Under the pieces are notes generated by a model that made no database searches, was not told the DNA's origin, and worked only from the letters and a program-made list of their open reading frames with translations. The position numbers were made by a program, and so were the translations under genes. From Arthrobacter ulcerisalmonis (GTDB lineage: Bacteria; Actinomycetota; Actinomycetes; Actinomycetales; Micrococcaceae), in assembly GCF_900609065.1 (NCBI RefSeq), contig NZ_UXAU01000014.1, forward strand, positions 32,141 through 96,140: a stretch of 64,000 nucleotides of DNA. Reading direction: 5' to 3'. Of the stretch, positions 47,300 to 56,128 are shown piece by piece (position 1 is the first letter of the stretch; each line of letters opens with the position of its first letter).

Positions 47300-48265
47300 A
47301 TGTCATCAACAACCAGCTCCGGCCTCGCCCGGGCCCGCAAGGGGCTTGCGCCCAGCGGGTCCGGGGGCGGGACCCTGAACCTGAACCGCAAGAGCAAACT
47401 TTCATCGCAGGCGTCCCGGACTTTCTTCTGGCTCCTGCTCCCCTCGATTGTGCTGCTGATCCTGATCAACGGCTATCCGCTCATCTACGCAGGCATCCAG
47501 TCCACCCACGATGGCAACCTGATCCAGACCGGCAACTTTGTTGGCCTGGAGAACTTCACCGCGGTGCTGTCCTCCCCGGCCTTCTGGAAGGCAGCCCAGT
47601 TCACCCTGCTGTTCACCATTGTGGGCGTGTTCGGGTCCTGGCTGGCAGGCCTGGGCCTGGCCCTGCTACTCCGGACCAAGATCCCCGCGGGCGGCACCTT
47701 CAAGGTCCTGCTGCTCCTGCCGTGGGTTGTCCCGATCGTGGTGTCCTCCACTGCCTGGAACTGGCTGGTTGCCACCCCGGACAGCCTGGTCCCCGCCATC
47801 TTCCGCAACCTCGGACTGGGGACCCCGCTCTTCCTTGCGGACCCCACCCTGGCCGCAATCACGGTGATGATCTTCAAGGTCTGGGTCTCGTTTCCCTTCA
47901 TGATGATGATGACCTCGGCAGCCCTGGCCTCAGTAGACAGCACCGTCTATGAGGCAGCGAGCATGGACGGCGCCACCCGCTGGCAGCAGTTCAGCCAGAT
48001 CACGTTGCCGCTGATCGCCCGCTCCACGTACATCTCGTGGATCCTGATGACCATCTTCTGCGTCAACGACTTCCCCACCATCTACCTGCTCACCGGTGGC
48101 GGACCCGTGGATGCCACCACCTCCCTGGTGGTCCTTGCCTACCGCACCGTCTTCCAGGACTTCGCTACCGGCCCCGGCGTTGCCATCGCCTTCCTCATGA
48201 CCATCACTTTGGTGATCGTCTCGGTCATCCTGTACCGCCAGATCCGAAAGTCGAGCGTCGAATAA
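47300..48265 (+). CDS. Sugar ABC transporter permease (MalF-type)
   Basis: A permease of 321 residues with six helices after a 45-residue basic N-terminus. The EAA loop is YEAASMDGATRWQQFSQITLPLI near residue 216. It starts 12 bp after the binding protein. Its stop shares one base with the next start (TAATG). Confidence 0.92.
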   Translation: MSSTTSSGLARARKGLAPSGSGGGTLNLNRKSKLSSQASRTFFWLLLPSIVLLILINGYPLIYAGIQSTHDGNLIQTGNFVGLENFTAVLSSPAFWKAAQFTLLFTIVGVFGSWLAGLGLALLLRTKIPAGGTFKVLLLLPWVVPIVVSSTAWNWLVATPDSLVPAIFRNLGLGTPLFLADPTLAAITVMIFKVWVSFPFMMMMTSAALASVDSTVYEAASMDGATRWQQFSQITLPLIARSTYISWILMTIFCVNDFPTIYLLTGGGPVDATTSLVVLAYRTVFQDFATGPGVAIAFLMTITLVIVSVILYRQIRKSSVE

Positions 48266-49158
48266 TGAGTACTGTCCTCCACGCCCACTCCGAATCTGGC
48301 CCCGCTCTCGGCGTCACCAACACCGGCAAGCCCCGCCGCGTCGTCTCCGATGCCGGCAACCGCGGACGGTGGTGGAGATTCGTCTTCATCCTCATCATCA
48401 CCGCCATTGTGCTGGTCCCCATCGGCGTCACCATCATCCTGGCCCTGACCCCAGGGCCCAACAGCACCACCACCGGCTTGACCCTGGAAAACATCACCGG
48501 CGTCTTCTCCACCACCCTCGCCGGGGTCTGGCTGCAGAACAGCCTCCTGACCACGCTGGCCACCGTCGTCGTGTCAGTGGCCGTCGCTGCTCCTGCCGGT
48601 TACGTCCTGTCCCGCGGCCGGTCCAAGGCCGTCTCGGGCTACTCGCTGCTGCTGTTCGTCATGCAGTCACTGCCGATCATCACCTCGGTGGTGCCGCTGT
48701 TCATCCTGTTTGCCTCCATGGGCTTGGTGGACAACCTGGTGGGCCTGACCATCATCTATGTTGGCTCTACCATGACGGTGGCCACCTGGATGATGGCGGC
48801 GTACTTCGATTCCATCCCCATCAGTCTGGAAGAAGCGTCCTGGATTGACGGCTGCTCGGTGTTTGGTTCGTTCACCAAAGTGGTGCTGCGCAACTCGCTC
48901 CCGGGCATCCTGTCCACCGCGATCTTCGCGTTCCTGCTCGCCTGGAACGACTACCTGGTGGCCATCGTGTTCCTGCGCTCCAGCGAAATCTTCACCCTCC
49001 CCATGGGCGTACAGTCCTTCTTCCAGCAAAACAACACCGACTGGTCTGGTGTCATGGCCCTTGCCGTGGTCATGATGCTGCCACCGATCATTGTGTTTGC
49101 AGCCCTCAACAAATACTTCAGCGTTGGCGGCATCGGCGGATCCCTCGCCGGCCGCTGA
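48265..49158 (+). CDS. Sugar ABC transporter permease (MalG-type)
   Basis: A permease of 297 residues, six helices, with the EAA loop LEEASWIDGCSVFGSFTKVVL near residue 190. TAATG coupling to the MalF-type gene. No ATP-binding subunit gene follows, so a shared MsiK-type ATPase encoded elsewhere is expected. Confidence 0.92.
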   Translation: MSTVLHAHSESGPALGVTNTGKPRRVVSDAGNRGRWWRFVFILIITAIVLVPIGVTIILALTPGPNSTTTGLTLENITGVFSTTLAGVWLQNSLLTTLATVVVSVAVAAPAGYVLSRGRSKAVSGYSLLLFVMQSLPIITSVVPLFILFASMGLVDNLVGLTIIYVGSTMTVATWMMAAYFDSIPISLEEASWIDGCSVFGSFTKVVLRNSLPGILSTAIFAFLLAWNDYLVAIVFLRSSEIFTLPMGVQSFFQQNNTDWSGVMALAVVMMLPPIIVFAALNKYFSVGGIGGSLAGR

Positions 49159-49195
49159 CACCCCCACCTACCGTCTTCTCCCGTAAAGGAATTTC

Positions 49196-49957
49196 ATGTC
49201 GTACTCCATCCAGCTCTACACCCTGCGCAACTCCATCGCCGAGGACCTGCCCGGCACCATCAAAAAGGTGGCCGAGATCGGCTTCGCCCAGGTTGAGCCG
49301 TACAACTTCGTGGCCACCGCGGCGGAACTCGGCGCAGCCCTGAAGGAGAACGGGCTCACCGCACCGTCCGGGCATGCACCGCTGTTGACGCAGGACCAGG
49401 ACGAAATCTTCGCCGCGGCCAAGGAACTGGGCATCAGCACTGTCATCGATCCCTACCTCCCCGCCGAGCACTGGCAGGACGCCGAAACCATCCAGGCCAC
49501 GGCCGCCACCTTGAACGCGGCAGCCAAGAAGGGCGCCGAGTACGGCATCCGCGTGGGCTACCACAACCACGCCTGGGAGCTGGAGTCCACCATCGAAGGC
49601 ACCACCGCCCTGGAATACTTCGAATCCCTGCTGGATCCCGAACTGGTCCTTGAGGTCGATACCTACTGGGCCGCAGTGGGCGGCCAGAACCCGGTGGAAC
49701 TGCTGGCCAGGCTCGGCGACCGCGTCAAGCTCATCCACATCAAGGACGGCCCGGCCACCACCGACATTACGGCCCAGCAGCCTGCCGGCCAGGGCACCAT
49801 TCCCGTGCTGGACGTCATTGCTGCCGCCACCGCCCTGGAAGTGGGAGTGGTGGAATTCGATGACTATGACGGCGACATCTTCGCAGGCATCGCCGAAAGC
49901 CTCGCGTACCTCACCGCAAACACCGGCGCAGGCGCCACTGAAGGAGCCACCGCATGA
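49196..49957 (+). CDS. Sugar phosphate isomerase/epimerase family TIM-barrel protein (copy 1)
   Basis: An AP-endonuclease-2/xylose-isomerase-like barrel of 253 residues. Metal-ligand positions are visible: Glu in YHNHAWELES, Asp in LEVDTYWAAVGG, His in LIHIKDGP and Glu in GVVEFDDYDGD. In levoglucosan and 3-keto-glycoside pathways such proteins perform elimination or hydration, so that role is inferred here. It overlaps the next oxidoreductase as ATGA. Confidence 0.85.
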   Translation: MSYSIQLYTLRNSIAEDLPGTIKKVAEIGFAQVEPYNFVATAAELGAALKENGLTAPSGHAPLLTQDQDEIFAAAKELGISTVIDPYLPAEHWQDAETIQATAATLNAAAKKGAEYGIRVGYHNHAWELESTIEGTTALEYFESLLDPELVLEVDTYWAAVGGQNPVELLARLGDRVKLIHIKDGPATTDITAQQPAGQGTIPVLDVIAAATALEVGVVEFDDYDGDIFAGIAESLAYLTANTGAGATEGATA

Positions 49958-51081
49958 GCGCCGGTTTCGCCCCTTCAGAACGCAAAGGCCCGGTAGGTGT
50001 CGCCGTCATCGGTGCCGGCAACATCTCCAAGCAGTACCTGGACAACCTGACGGTCTTCCCAGACCTCAAGGTGCTGGTCATCGCCGACCTTTTCGAGGCC
50101 ACCGCTGAGGCGCGCGCCAAGGAGTACGGCATCCCCGAATGGGGCGGCGTGGAGAAGGCCCTCAACCACCCCGACGTCGAAATCATCGTCAACCTGACCA
50201 TCCCGGCAGCGCACGTCGAGGTGGCCACTGCCGCCGTCAACGCCGGCAAGCACGTCTGGACCGAAAAGCCGTTCTCCCTGGATCGCGACTCCGGGCTGGG
50301 ACTGCTCAAGGCAGCCGACGCCGCTGGCATCCGCCTGGGGACCGCGCCGGACACCTTCCTGGGTGCTGGCCTGCAGACCGCCCGCCGCATCATTGAACGC
50401 GGCGACATTGGCACCCCGTTGACCGGCTTGACCACATTCCAGACCCCGGGTCCGGAGTCCTGGCACCCCAACCCCGCGTTCCTCTTCCAAAAGGGCGCCG
50501 GACCGCTGTTCGACATGGCCCCGTACTACCTCACGGCCCTGATCCAGACCTTCGGTTCGGTCCGCAAGGTGGCCGCCGTCGGATCCGCGGCAAAGGCAAC
50601 CCGCGTCATCGGTTCCGGACCCAAGGCGGGCGAGGAATTCGCCGTCGAGGTTCCCACCCATGTCTCCGCGATGGCGCAGTTCGAATCCGGGGCGTCCAGC
50701 CACAGCGTGTTCTCCTTCGAATCCCCGCGCCTGCGGATGGGCTTCGTGGAAATCACCGGCACCGAAGCAACACTGTCCCTGCCGGATCCCAACTACTTCG
50801 ACGGTGACCTCAAGCTGTGGCGGCCGGGAGCCGACGAGCCGGAGATCATCCCGGCTGTGGGCCCGGCCAACGGACGCGGCCTGGGCGCCCTGGACATGGC
50901 CCGCGCCCTGCGTGCCGGGACCGCGCACCGCGCCACCGGCGACCTCGCCTATCACGTCCTGGACACCATGGTCTCGATTTCGGAGTCGGTGGAAACCGGT
51001 TCGTTCGTGGACGTCACCAGCAACGCACCCGTTTCGGCGACCGTCCCCGAGGACTGGGCACCGGAAACCGCCACCCTGTAA
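49954..51081 (+). CDS. Gfo/Idh/MocA-family oxidoreductase (copy 2)
   Basis: A protein of 375 residues. VAVIGAGNISKQYLDNL near residue 13 binds NAD(P); TEKPFSLDRDS near 100 carries the conserved Lys. PLFDMAPYYLTALIQTFG is the catalytic-helix block, with His replaced by Tyr. Either a 3-keto-sugar reductase or another glycoside 3-dehydrogenase is possible. It is followed 15 bp later by copy 3. Confidence 0.87.
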   Translation: MSAGFAPSERKGPVGVAVIGAGNISKQYLDNLTVFPDLKVLVIADLFEATAEARAKEYGIPEWGGVEKALNHPDVEIIVNLTIPAAHVEVATAAVNAGKHVWTEKPFSLDRDSGLGLLKAADAAGIRLGTAPDTFLGAGLQTARRIIERGDIGTPLTGLTTFQTPGPESWHPNPAFLFQKGAGPLFDMAPYYLTALIQTFGSVRKVAAVGSAAKATRVIGSGPKAGEEFAVEVPTHVSAMAQFESGASSHSVFSFESPRLRMGFVEITGTEATLSLPDPNYFDGDLKLWRPGADEPEIIPAVGPANGRGLGALDMARALRAGTAHRATGDLAYHVLDTMVSISESVETGSFVDVTSNAPVSATVPEDWAPETATL

Positions 51082-51096
51082 CTGAGGATCATCACC

Positions 51097-52287
51097 ATGA
51101 CCACCCCCACCCACTCGCCCCTGCCTTCCGACCGGCAACTGCCGACCCCTCTGGGGGTCGCGGTCATCGGTTATGCCTTCATGGGGAAGGCCCACTCGAA
51201 TGCGTGGCGGAATGTGGCCAGCTTTTTCGACGTCCCGGCCTTCGAGCAGAAAGTCCTCGTAGGCCGGGACGCCACCCAGGTCGCCGCCGCTGCAGCCAAG
51301 TACGGCTGGGCGGAGTCGGCCACCGATTGGCGGACCGTCATTGAACGGGACGATATCCACATCATCGATATCTGTGCACCAGGCTGGATGCACGCCGAAA
51401 TCGCCGTTGCTGCCCTGGCCGCCGGTAAGCACGTCCTCGTGGAAAAACCCCTGGCCAACACCATCGCGGAGGCCGAGCTGATGACCGCCGCGGCGGCGAA
51501 GGCCCGAGCCCGGGGCGTGCAGTCCATGATCGGCTTCAACTACCGACGCGTGCCGGCCCTGGCCCTGGCCCGCGAACTCATCGCCGAAGGCAGGCTGGGT
51601 ACTGTCCGGCATGTCCGGGCGGCCTACCTGCAGGACTGGCTCAGCGACGCAGAGTCCCCCATGACGTGGCGCCTGCGCAAGGAAACAGCCGGTTCTGGCG
51701 CCCTGGGCGACATTGCCTCGCACGCCATCGACCAGGTCTTGTTCCTCCTGGGCGACGCCGTCACGGAGGTGTCAGGTCGGCTGCACACCTTCGTCACCAA
51801 CCGGCCCGGGCCCTCCGGCACCGAGGAGGTCACGGTCGACGACGCCGCCTGGGCCACCCTGTCCCTGGCCTCCGGCGCAATCGCCTCCGTGGAGGTATCC
51901 CGGGTGGCCACCGGCCAGAAGAACTCGCTCAAACTCGAGATTTACGGCGACAAGGGCACCATCCTGTTCGACCTGGAATCCCTGAACGAGCTCGGCTTCC
52001 TGGACGCCACGGTCCCGGTCCGCGAGCAGGGGTTCCGCCGGATTCTGGTCAACGAGCCCGAGCACCCGTACCTTGAAGCTTGGTGGCCGCAGGGCCACAT
52101 CATCGGTTGGGAACAGACCTTCACGCACCAGGTCCGGGACTTCCTCACCGCCATTGCCACCGGCGAGGCGCCCTCCCCCTCGTTTGAGGAAGGCCTGAAC
52201 GTCCAGCACATCCTGGCAGCAGTGGAAGAATCCGCTGCCGCCAAAAGTTCGCTGATCCAACTGCACACCGCTACCGAAGGAGCCTGA
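51097..52287 (+). CDS. Levoglucosan-dehydrogenase-like Gfo/Idh/MocA oxidoreductase (copy 3)
   Basis: A protein of 396 residues. VAVIGYAFMGKAHSNAWR near 23 is the nucleotide site, VEKPLANT carries the catalytic Lys, and GFNYRRVPALALARELI, YLQDWLSDAESPMTWR and SGALGDIASHAIDQVLFLLG follow. The YLQDW and GALGDI(A/G)SH blocks and the length fit the levoglucosan dehydrogenase / NtdC-like group that oxidises C3-OH. Substrate could be levoglucosan or a glucoside. The next gene starts 1 bp after its stop. Confidence 0.85.
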   Translation: MTTPTHSPLPSDRQLPTPLGVAVIGYAFMGKAHSNAWRNVASFFDVPAFEQKVLVGRDATQVAAAAAKYGWAESATDWRTVIERDDIHIIDICAPGWMHAEIAVAALAAGKHVLVEKPLANTIAEAELMTAAAAKARARGVQSMIGFNYRRVPALALARELIAEGRLGTVRHVRAAYLQDWLSDAESPMTWRLRKETAGSGALGDIASHAIDQVLFLLGDAVTEVSGRLHTFVTNRPGPSGTEEVTVDDAAWATLSLASGAIASVEVSRVATGQKNSLKLEIYGDKGTILFDLESLNELGFLDATVPVREQGFRRILVNEPEHPYLEAWWPQGHIIGWEQTFTHQVRDFLTAIATGEAPSPSFEEGLNVQHILAAVEESAAAKSSLIQLHTATEGA

Positions 52288-52288
52288 C

Positions 52289-53290
52289 ATGGCCCGCCCG
52301 TTCACCCTGTTCACCGGCCAGTGGGCCGACCTCCCCTTCGAGGAAGTCGCCCGCCTCGCCTCCGAGTGGGGCTACGACGGCTTGGAGATCGCCGTGTCAG
52401 GCGACCACCTGGACGCCTGGCGCTGGGACGAGCCCGGGTACGTCGAAGCCAAGCTCGCCGTCCTGGCCAAGTACAACCTCAAGGTCTGGGCTATCTCCAA
52501 CCACCTCAAGGGCCAGGCCGTCTGCGATGACCCCATCGACTTCCGGCACGAAGCGATCGTGGGTTCCAAGGTCTGGGGCGACGGCGATCCCGAAGGTGTC
52601 CGCCAACGCGCCGCCGAAGAAATGCAACACACCGCCCGGCTCGCCAAAGCACTCGGGGTGGACACCGTCGTCGGCTTCACCGGCTCCTCCATCTGGCAGT
52701 ACGTGGCCATGTTCCCGCCCGTCCCCGAAAAGGTCATCGACGCCGGCTACCAAGACTTCGCCGACCGGTGGAACCCCATCCTGGACGTCTTTGACGAATG
52801 CGGTGTCCGGTTCGCCCACGAGGTCCATCCCTCCGAAATTGCCTACGACTACTGGACCACCGTGCGGACCCTTGAGGCGATCGGCCACCGCGAAGCTTTC
52901 GGCCTGAACTGGGACCCCTCCCACATGATGTGGCAGGGCATGGACCCGGTCTCCTTCATCTGGGATTTCAAGGACCGGATCTACCACGTGGACTGCAAGG
53001 ACACCAAGATCCGCCAGACCGGCCGGAACACCGTCCTCGGCTCGCACCTCCCCTGGGGCGACCCCCGCCGCGGCTGGGACTTCGTCTCCGCCGGACGCGG
53101 CGACGTCCCCTGGGAAGCCTCCTTCCGCGCCCTCACCGCCATCGGCTACGACGGCCCCATCAGCGTCGAATGGGAAGACGCCGCTATGGACCGGCTGCAC
53201 GGCGCCCCCGAAGCCCTCGCGGCCCTCAAGAAATTCGACTTTCCCGCCTCCAACACCTCCTTCGACGCCGCCTTTAGCAACCAGGACTGA
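52289..53290 (+). CDS. Sugar phosphate isomerase/epimerase family TIM-barrel protein (copy 2)
   Basis: A protein of 333 residues, longer than copy 1. Metal ligands appear as Glu in FAHEVHPSEIAYD, Asp in GLNWDPSHMMWQG, His in IYHVDCKD and Glu in SVEWEDAAMDR. GFTGSSIWQYVAMFPP is conserved in close relatives. Family members include C-glycoside-cleaving and 3-keto-sugar lyase or hydratase enzymes. In this context elimination of the aglycone or hydration of the enone is the best guess. Confidence 0.86.
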   Translation: MARPFTLFTGQWADLPFEEVARLASEWGYDGLEIAVSGDHLDAWRWDEPGYVEAKLAVLAKYNLKVWAISNHLKGQAVCDDPIDFRHEAIVGSKVWGDGDPEGVRQRAAEEMQHTARLAKALGVDTVVGFTGSSIWQYVAMFPPVPEKVIDAGYQDFADRWNPILDVFDECGVRFAHEVHPSEIAYDYWTTVRTLEAIGHREAFGLNWDPSHMMWQGMDPVSFIWDFKDRIYHVDCKDTKIRQTGRNTVLGSHLPWGDPRRGWDFVSAGRGDVPWEASFRALTAIGYDGPISVEWEDAAMDRLHGAPEALAALKKFDFPASNTSFDAAFSNQD

Positions 53291-53336
53291 CCTGCGGACG
53301 CCAGTTGCCCCCACCTCGAACATCGGAGCCTTCCGC

Positions 53337-54212
53337 ATGCCCTTCAGCACCCTGCCCGACGTCGACGGGTACCACCCACTGTTCGACGGCGCCAGCCTGG
53401 CTGGGTGGCGGGCCGTTCCCCGCATCTACGGCACCGTCTACCCGGGCGGACCGTCACTGCTGGACTACTTCGATGCCCACGGCCTGAAGCGGCCGGTGGA
53501 ACCCGAGGCACATCCGGCGCACTGGTTTGTCGAAGATGGTGTCCTGGTGGGCGAACAAGACGCTCCCGGCAGTGGGTACGGCGGCTACCTGGTCAGTGAG
53601 CAGGCCTACGGTGACTTTGAGCTCGTTCTGGAGATGCGCCCCGACTGGCCTGCTGATACCGGCGTGATGCTGCGTCGGCAACGGGATAGCTGGGAGGGCT
53701 TTCAGGTCCTGGTGGATCACCGGCCTTCCGGCGGTATAGGGGGGTTCTTCGGCAACGGACTGGCCAGCTTTTCGGCCGTGCCGTTCGCCATCGACGTGGC
53801 CCGTGACGCCTCCGGGGCGCCCACGGGGCTGATCGCCGATGACCCGGCCACCTCGGTGGAACCCGTCACGGAAGAGAAGCGCGCCCGGCTCAGCTACGCG
53901 GCCGACGTCGAGGATTTCCTGGCCGCCTGGCGCTGGGACGACTGGAACGAGCTGCGGATCCGCTGTGTGGGCGCGTTGCCGGTCATCAGCACGTGGATCA
54001 ACGGCGTACAGATCGCCGAGCTGGACACCGCCACGGTGGTTTCCCCTGACTACGATGCGGCCGCCGTCCTGGCTGTCCTCGGCGAGCGCGGCCACCTGGC
54101 CCTCGAGGTGCACGACAACGACGAAATGTTTGGCGAAGCCCGCTGGGGCAAGGGTGCGCAGTGCCGGTGGCGGAATATCCGCATCAAGGAACTCGGCGAG
54201 GCCCGGCAGTGA
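53337..54212 (+). CDS. DUF1080 / 3-keto-glycoside hydrolase-lyase family protein
   Basis: A concanavalin-like fold protein of 291 residues. PLFDGASLAGWRA near the start, HWFVEDGVLVGEQD, YGGYLVSEQAYGDFELVLEMR and DTGVMLRRQ are DUF1080 landmarks. The family has 3-keto-glycoside hydrolase/lyase activity. No signal peptide is seen, so it acts in the cytoplasm on imported, oxidised sugar. It overlaps the next gene by GTGA. Confidence 0.88.
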   Translation: MPFSTLPDVDGYHPLFDGASLAGWRAVPRIYGTVYPGGPSLLDYFDAHGLKRPVEPEAHPAHWFVEDGVLVGEQDAPGSGYGGYLVSEQAYGDFELVLEMRPDWPADTGVMLRRQRDSWEGFQVLVDHRPSGGIGGFFGNGLASFSAVPFAIDVARDASGAPTGLIADDPATSVEPVTEEKRARLSYAADVEDFLAAWRWDDWNELRIRCVGALPVISTWINGVQIAELDTATVVSPDYDAAAVLAVLGERGHLALEVHDNDEMFGEARWGKGAQCRWRNIRIKELGEARQ

Positions 54213-55093
54213 TCCGGGAACTGCAGGTTGGCCAACGGTGTGAGGTGTGGCTGGCATCGCTGAGCGGCAAGGCCGAGTTGGCTTTCAGTACCGATGAGGT
54301 CTTGTTGGAGGCGCCCAACTGGACACTGGATGGTGCGGCGTTGATCCTGAATGGCGGCGGCACACTGTGGCGCTTGGAGCTGGCCAGCGGGTCCTTGACG
54401 CAGGTGGAGCTGGCAGGGATTCCCGACCTGAACAACGACCACGTCCTGGCCCCGGACGGCGAGGGGATATTCCTCTCGGCCAACGACGGCCATATCTACC
54501 GCGCAGCGCTGTCCGGTGGCGACACCACGCGCGTCACCCCGGAGGACGGCTCCTTCCATTTCCTGCACGGCGTCAGCCCGGACGGCCGAGAGTTGGCGTA
54601 CGTGGGCATCGAGGCGGGTGATTTCAGCCAGCCGGGAAAACTCATGACCATAGCGGTCGACGGCGGTGCTCCCGCCGCCGTGGACGTGGGCGCAGGCCAC
54701 TGCGACGGGCCGGAATATTCACCGGATGGACAGTGGCTCTACCTGAACACGGAATCGTTTTCGACGGCGCCGGGCCACGCGCAACTAGCGCGCGTGCGCC
54801 CCGACGGGACCGGTTTCGAGCAGCTGCTCACCTCCGGAACCGTGGACTGGTTTCCACACCTCTCCCCCGATGCCCAGCACGCAAGCTACATTAGATTCCC
54901 CAGCGGAACACAAGGCCACCCCGCCGACCTGCCTGTCGACGTCGTCTTGGTCGCCGCGGACAACTGGGCCGAACCACTTCACACCTGGCCACTGTTTGGC
55001 GGCCAGGGCACCCTGAACGTCAACAGCTGGGCGCCGACATCAGATCGGTTCGCGTACGTTGCCTACCCACTTTCCGACCCCTCGAAGGACTAA
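54209..55093 (+). CDS. TolB/PD40-type beta-propeller protein, cytoplasmic
   Basis: A protein of 294 residues starting GTG 54209. PD40-type blades recur: APDGEGIFLSANDGHIYRA, SPDGRELAYVGI, SPDGQWLYLNTES, SPDAQHASYIRF. There is no signal peptide, unlike periplasmic TolB. The nearest functional analogy is oligogalacturonate-lyase-type propellers. Its place between DUF1080 and an oxidoreductase implies a role in the same pathway, perhaps as a lyase or epimerase; this is inference. Confidence 0.75.
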   Translation: MIRELQVGQRCEVWLASLSGKAELAFSTDEVLLEAPNWTLDGAALILNGGGTLWRLELASGSLTQVELAGIPDLNNDHVLAPDGEGIFLSANDGHIYRAALSGGDTTRVTPEDGSFHFLHGVSPDGRELAYVGIEAGDFSQPGKLMTIAVDGGAPAAVDVGAGHCDGPEYSPDGQWLYLNTESFSTAPGHAQLARVRPDGTGFEQLLTSGTVDWFPHLSPDAQHASYIRFPSGTQGHPADLPVDVVLVAADNWAEPLHTWPLFGGQGTLNVNSWAPTSDRFAYVAYPLSDPSKD

Positions 55094-55096
55094 TAC

Positions 55097-56128
55097 GTGG
55101 CCCCCACCCATGGCACCTCTGACGGCACCATCCGCTGGGGTATCCTCGGCACCGGCTTCATTGCCGGCTTGCAGACCTCGGACCTCCTCGACAACGGCTT
55201 CGCGGTTCAGGCCGTAGGCTCCCGCTCACTCGAATCCAGCACCGCCTTCAGCCAGCAATACGGTGTGGCCACGGCCCACGGCAGCTACGAGGATCTGGTG
55301 GCTGATCCGGAGGTGGATGTGGTCTACGTGGCCACCCCACACCCGTTCCACCATGCCCACGCCTTGCTGGCGTTGAATGCCGGCAAGCACGTCCTCGTAG
55401 AGAAGCCGTTCACCATGAACGCCGCCGAAGCCCAGGAGATCGTGGCGTTGGCCGAAGCCAAGGGGCTGGTGGCACTCGAGGCCATGTGGACGAGGTTCCT
55501 CCCGCACATGGTGCGGATCCGGGAGATCCTGGCAGCAGGAACGTTGGGCGAGGTCCGCAAGGTAGTAGCCAGCCACAACCAGAACCTGCCCAAGGATCCT
55601 GCGCACCGGCTCAACGATCCGGCACTGGGTGGCGGTGCCCTGCTTGACCTGGGAATTTACCCCATTTCCTTCGCCTTCGATGTGCTGGGCACCCCCGCCA
55701 CCATCCTGGCCAGCTCCTCGCCCACGGCCACGGGCGTGGATCGGCAGACGGCAGCGATCTTCCAGTACGGGAACGGCCAGCAAGCCTACGTGGACTGCGA
55801 ACTTGACGCCGCGGGCGCCAACAGGGCGGTGGTGATCGGTACCGACGGCTGGATCGACATCGAATCGATCTGGTACAACGCCGTCCCCTTCACCGTGTTC
55901 GATTCAGAGGGCAACGTGCTGGAGCGCTTTGACCAGCCCGTCACCAGCCGCGGCATGCAGTACCAGGCCGCGGAAGTCGAACGGCTCATCGCAGCCGGCG
56001 CCACCTCAGGGACGGTGCTGCCGCCGGCTGAGACGGTGGCCGTCATGGCGGCCATGGACCAGATTCGCAGCCAGATCGGGCTGCGCTACGCCGCTGACGC
56101 TCTGGCGGGCGGTGCACTCCATGAGTGA
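55097..56128 (+). CDS. Gfo/Idh/MocA-family oxidoreductase (copy 4)
   Basis: A protein of 343 residues starting GTG 55097. WGILGTGFIAGLQTSDLL near 12, VEKPFTMNAAEAQEI near 98, LEAMWTRFLPHMVRIREI and GGGALLDLGIYPISFAFDVLG are the typical blocks, resembling trans-1,2-dihydrobenzenediol / xylose dehydrogenase relatives. It may do the final reduction of 3-keto-glucose or a separate oxidation. It overlaps the UPF0303 gene by 8 bp. Confidence 0.87.
   Translation: MAPTHGTSDGTIRWGILGTGFIAGLQTSDLLDNGFAVQAVGSRSLESSTAFSQQYGVATAHGSYEDLVADPEVDVVYVATPHPFHHAHALLALNAGKHVLVEKPFTMNAAEAQEIVALAEAKGLVALEAMWTRFLPHMVRIREILAAGTLGEVRKVVASHNQNLPKDPAHRLNDPALGGGALLDLGIYPISFAFDVLGTPATILASSSPTATGVDRQTAAIFQYGNGQQAYVDCELDAAGANRAVVIGTDGWIDIESIWYNAVPFTVFDSEGNVLERFDQPVTSRGMQYQAAEVERLIAAGATSGTVLPPAETVAVMAAMDQIRSQIGLRYAADALAGGALHE

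Noticed and set aside
49975..51723. Long minus-strand open frame (about 580 codons) opposite two oxidoreductase genes
   Set aside because: Antisense shadow in GC-rich DNA; Gly/Arg/Val-rich text with no domain.
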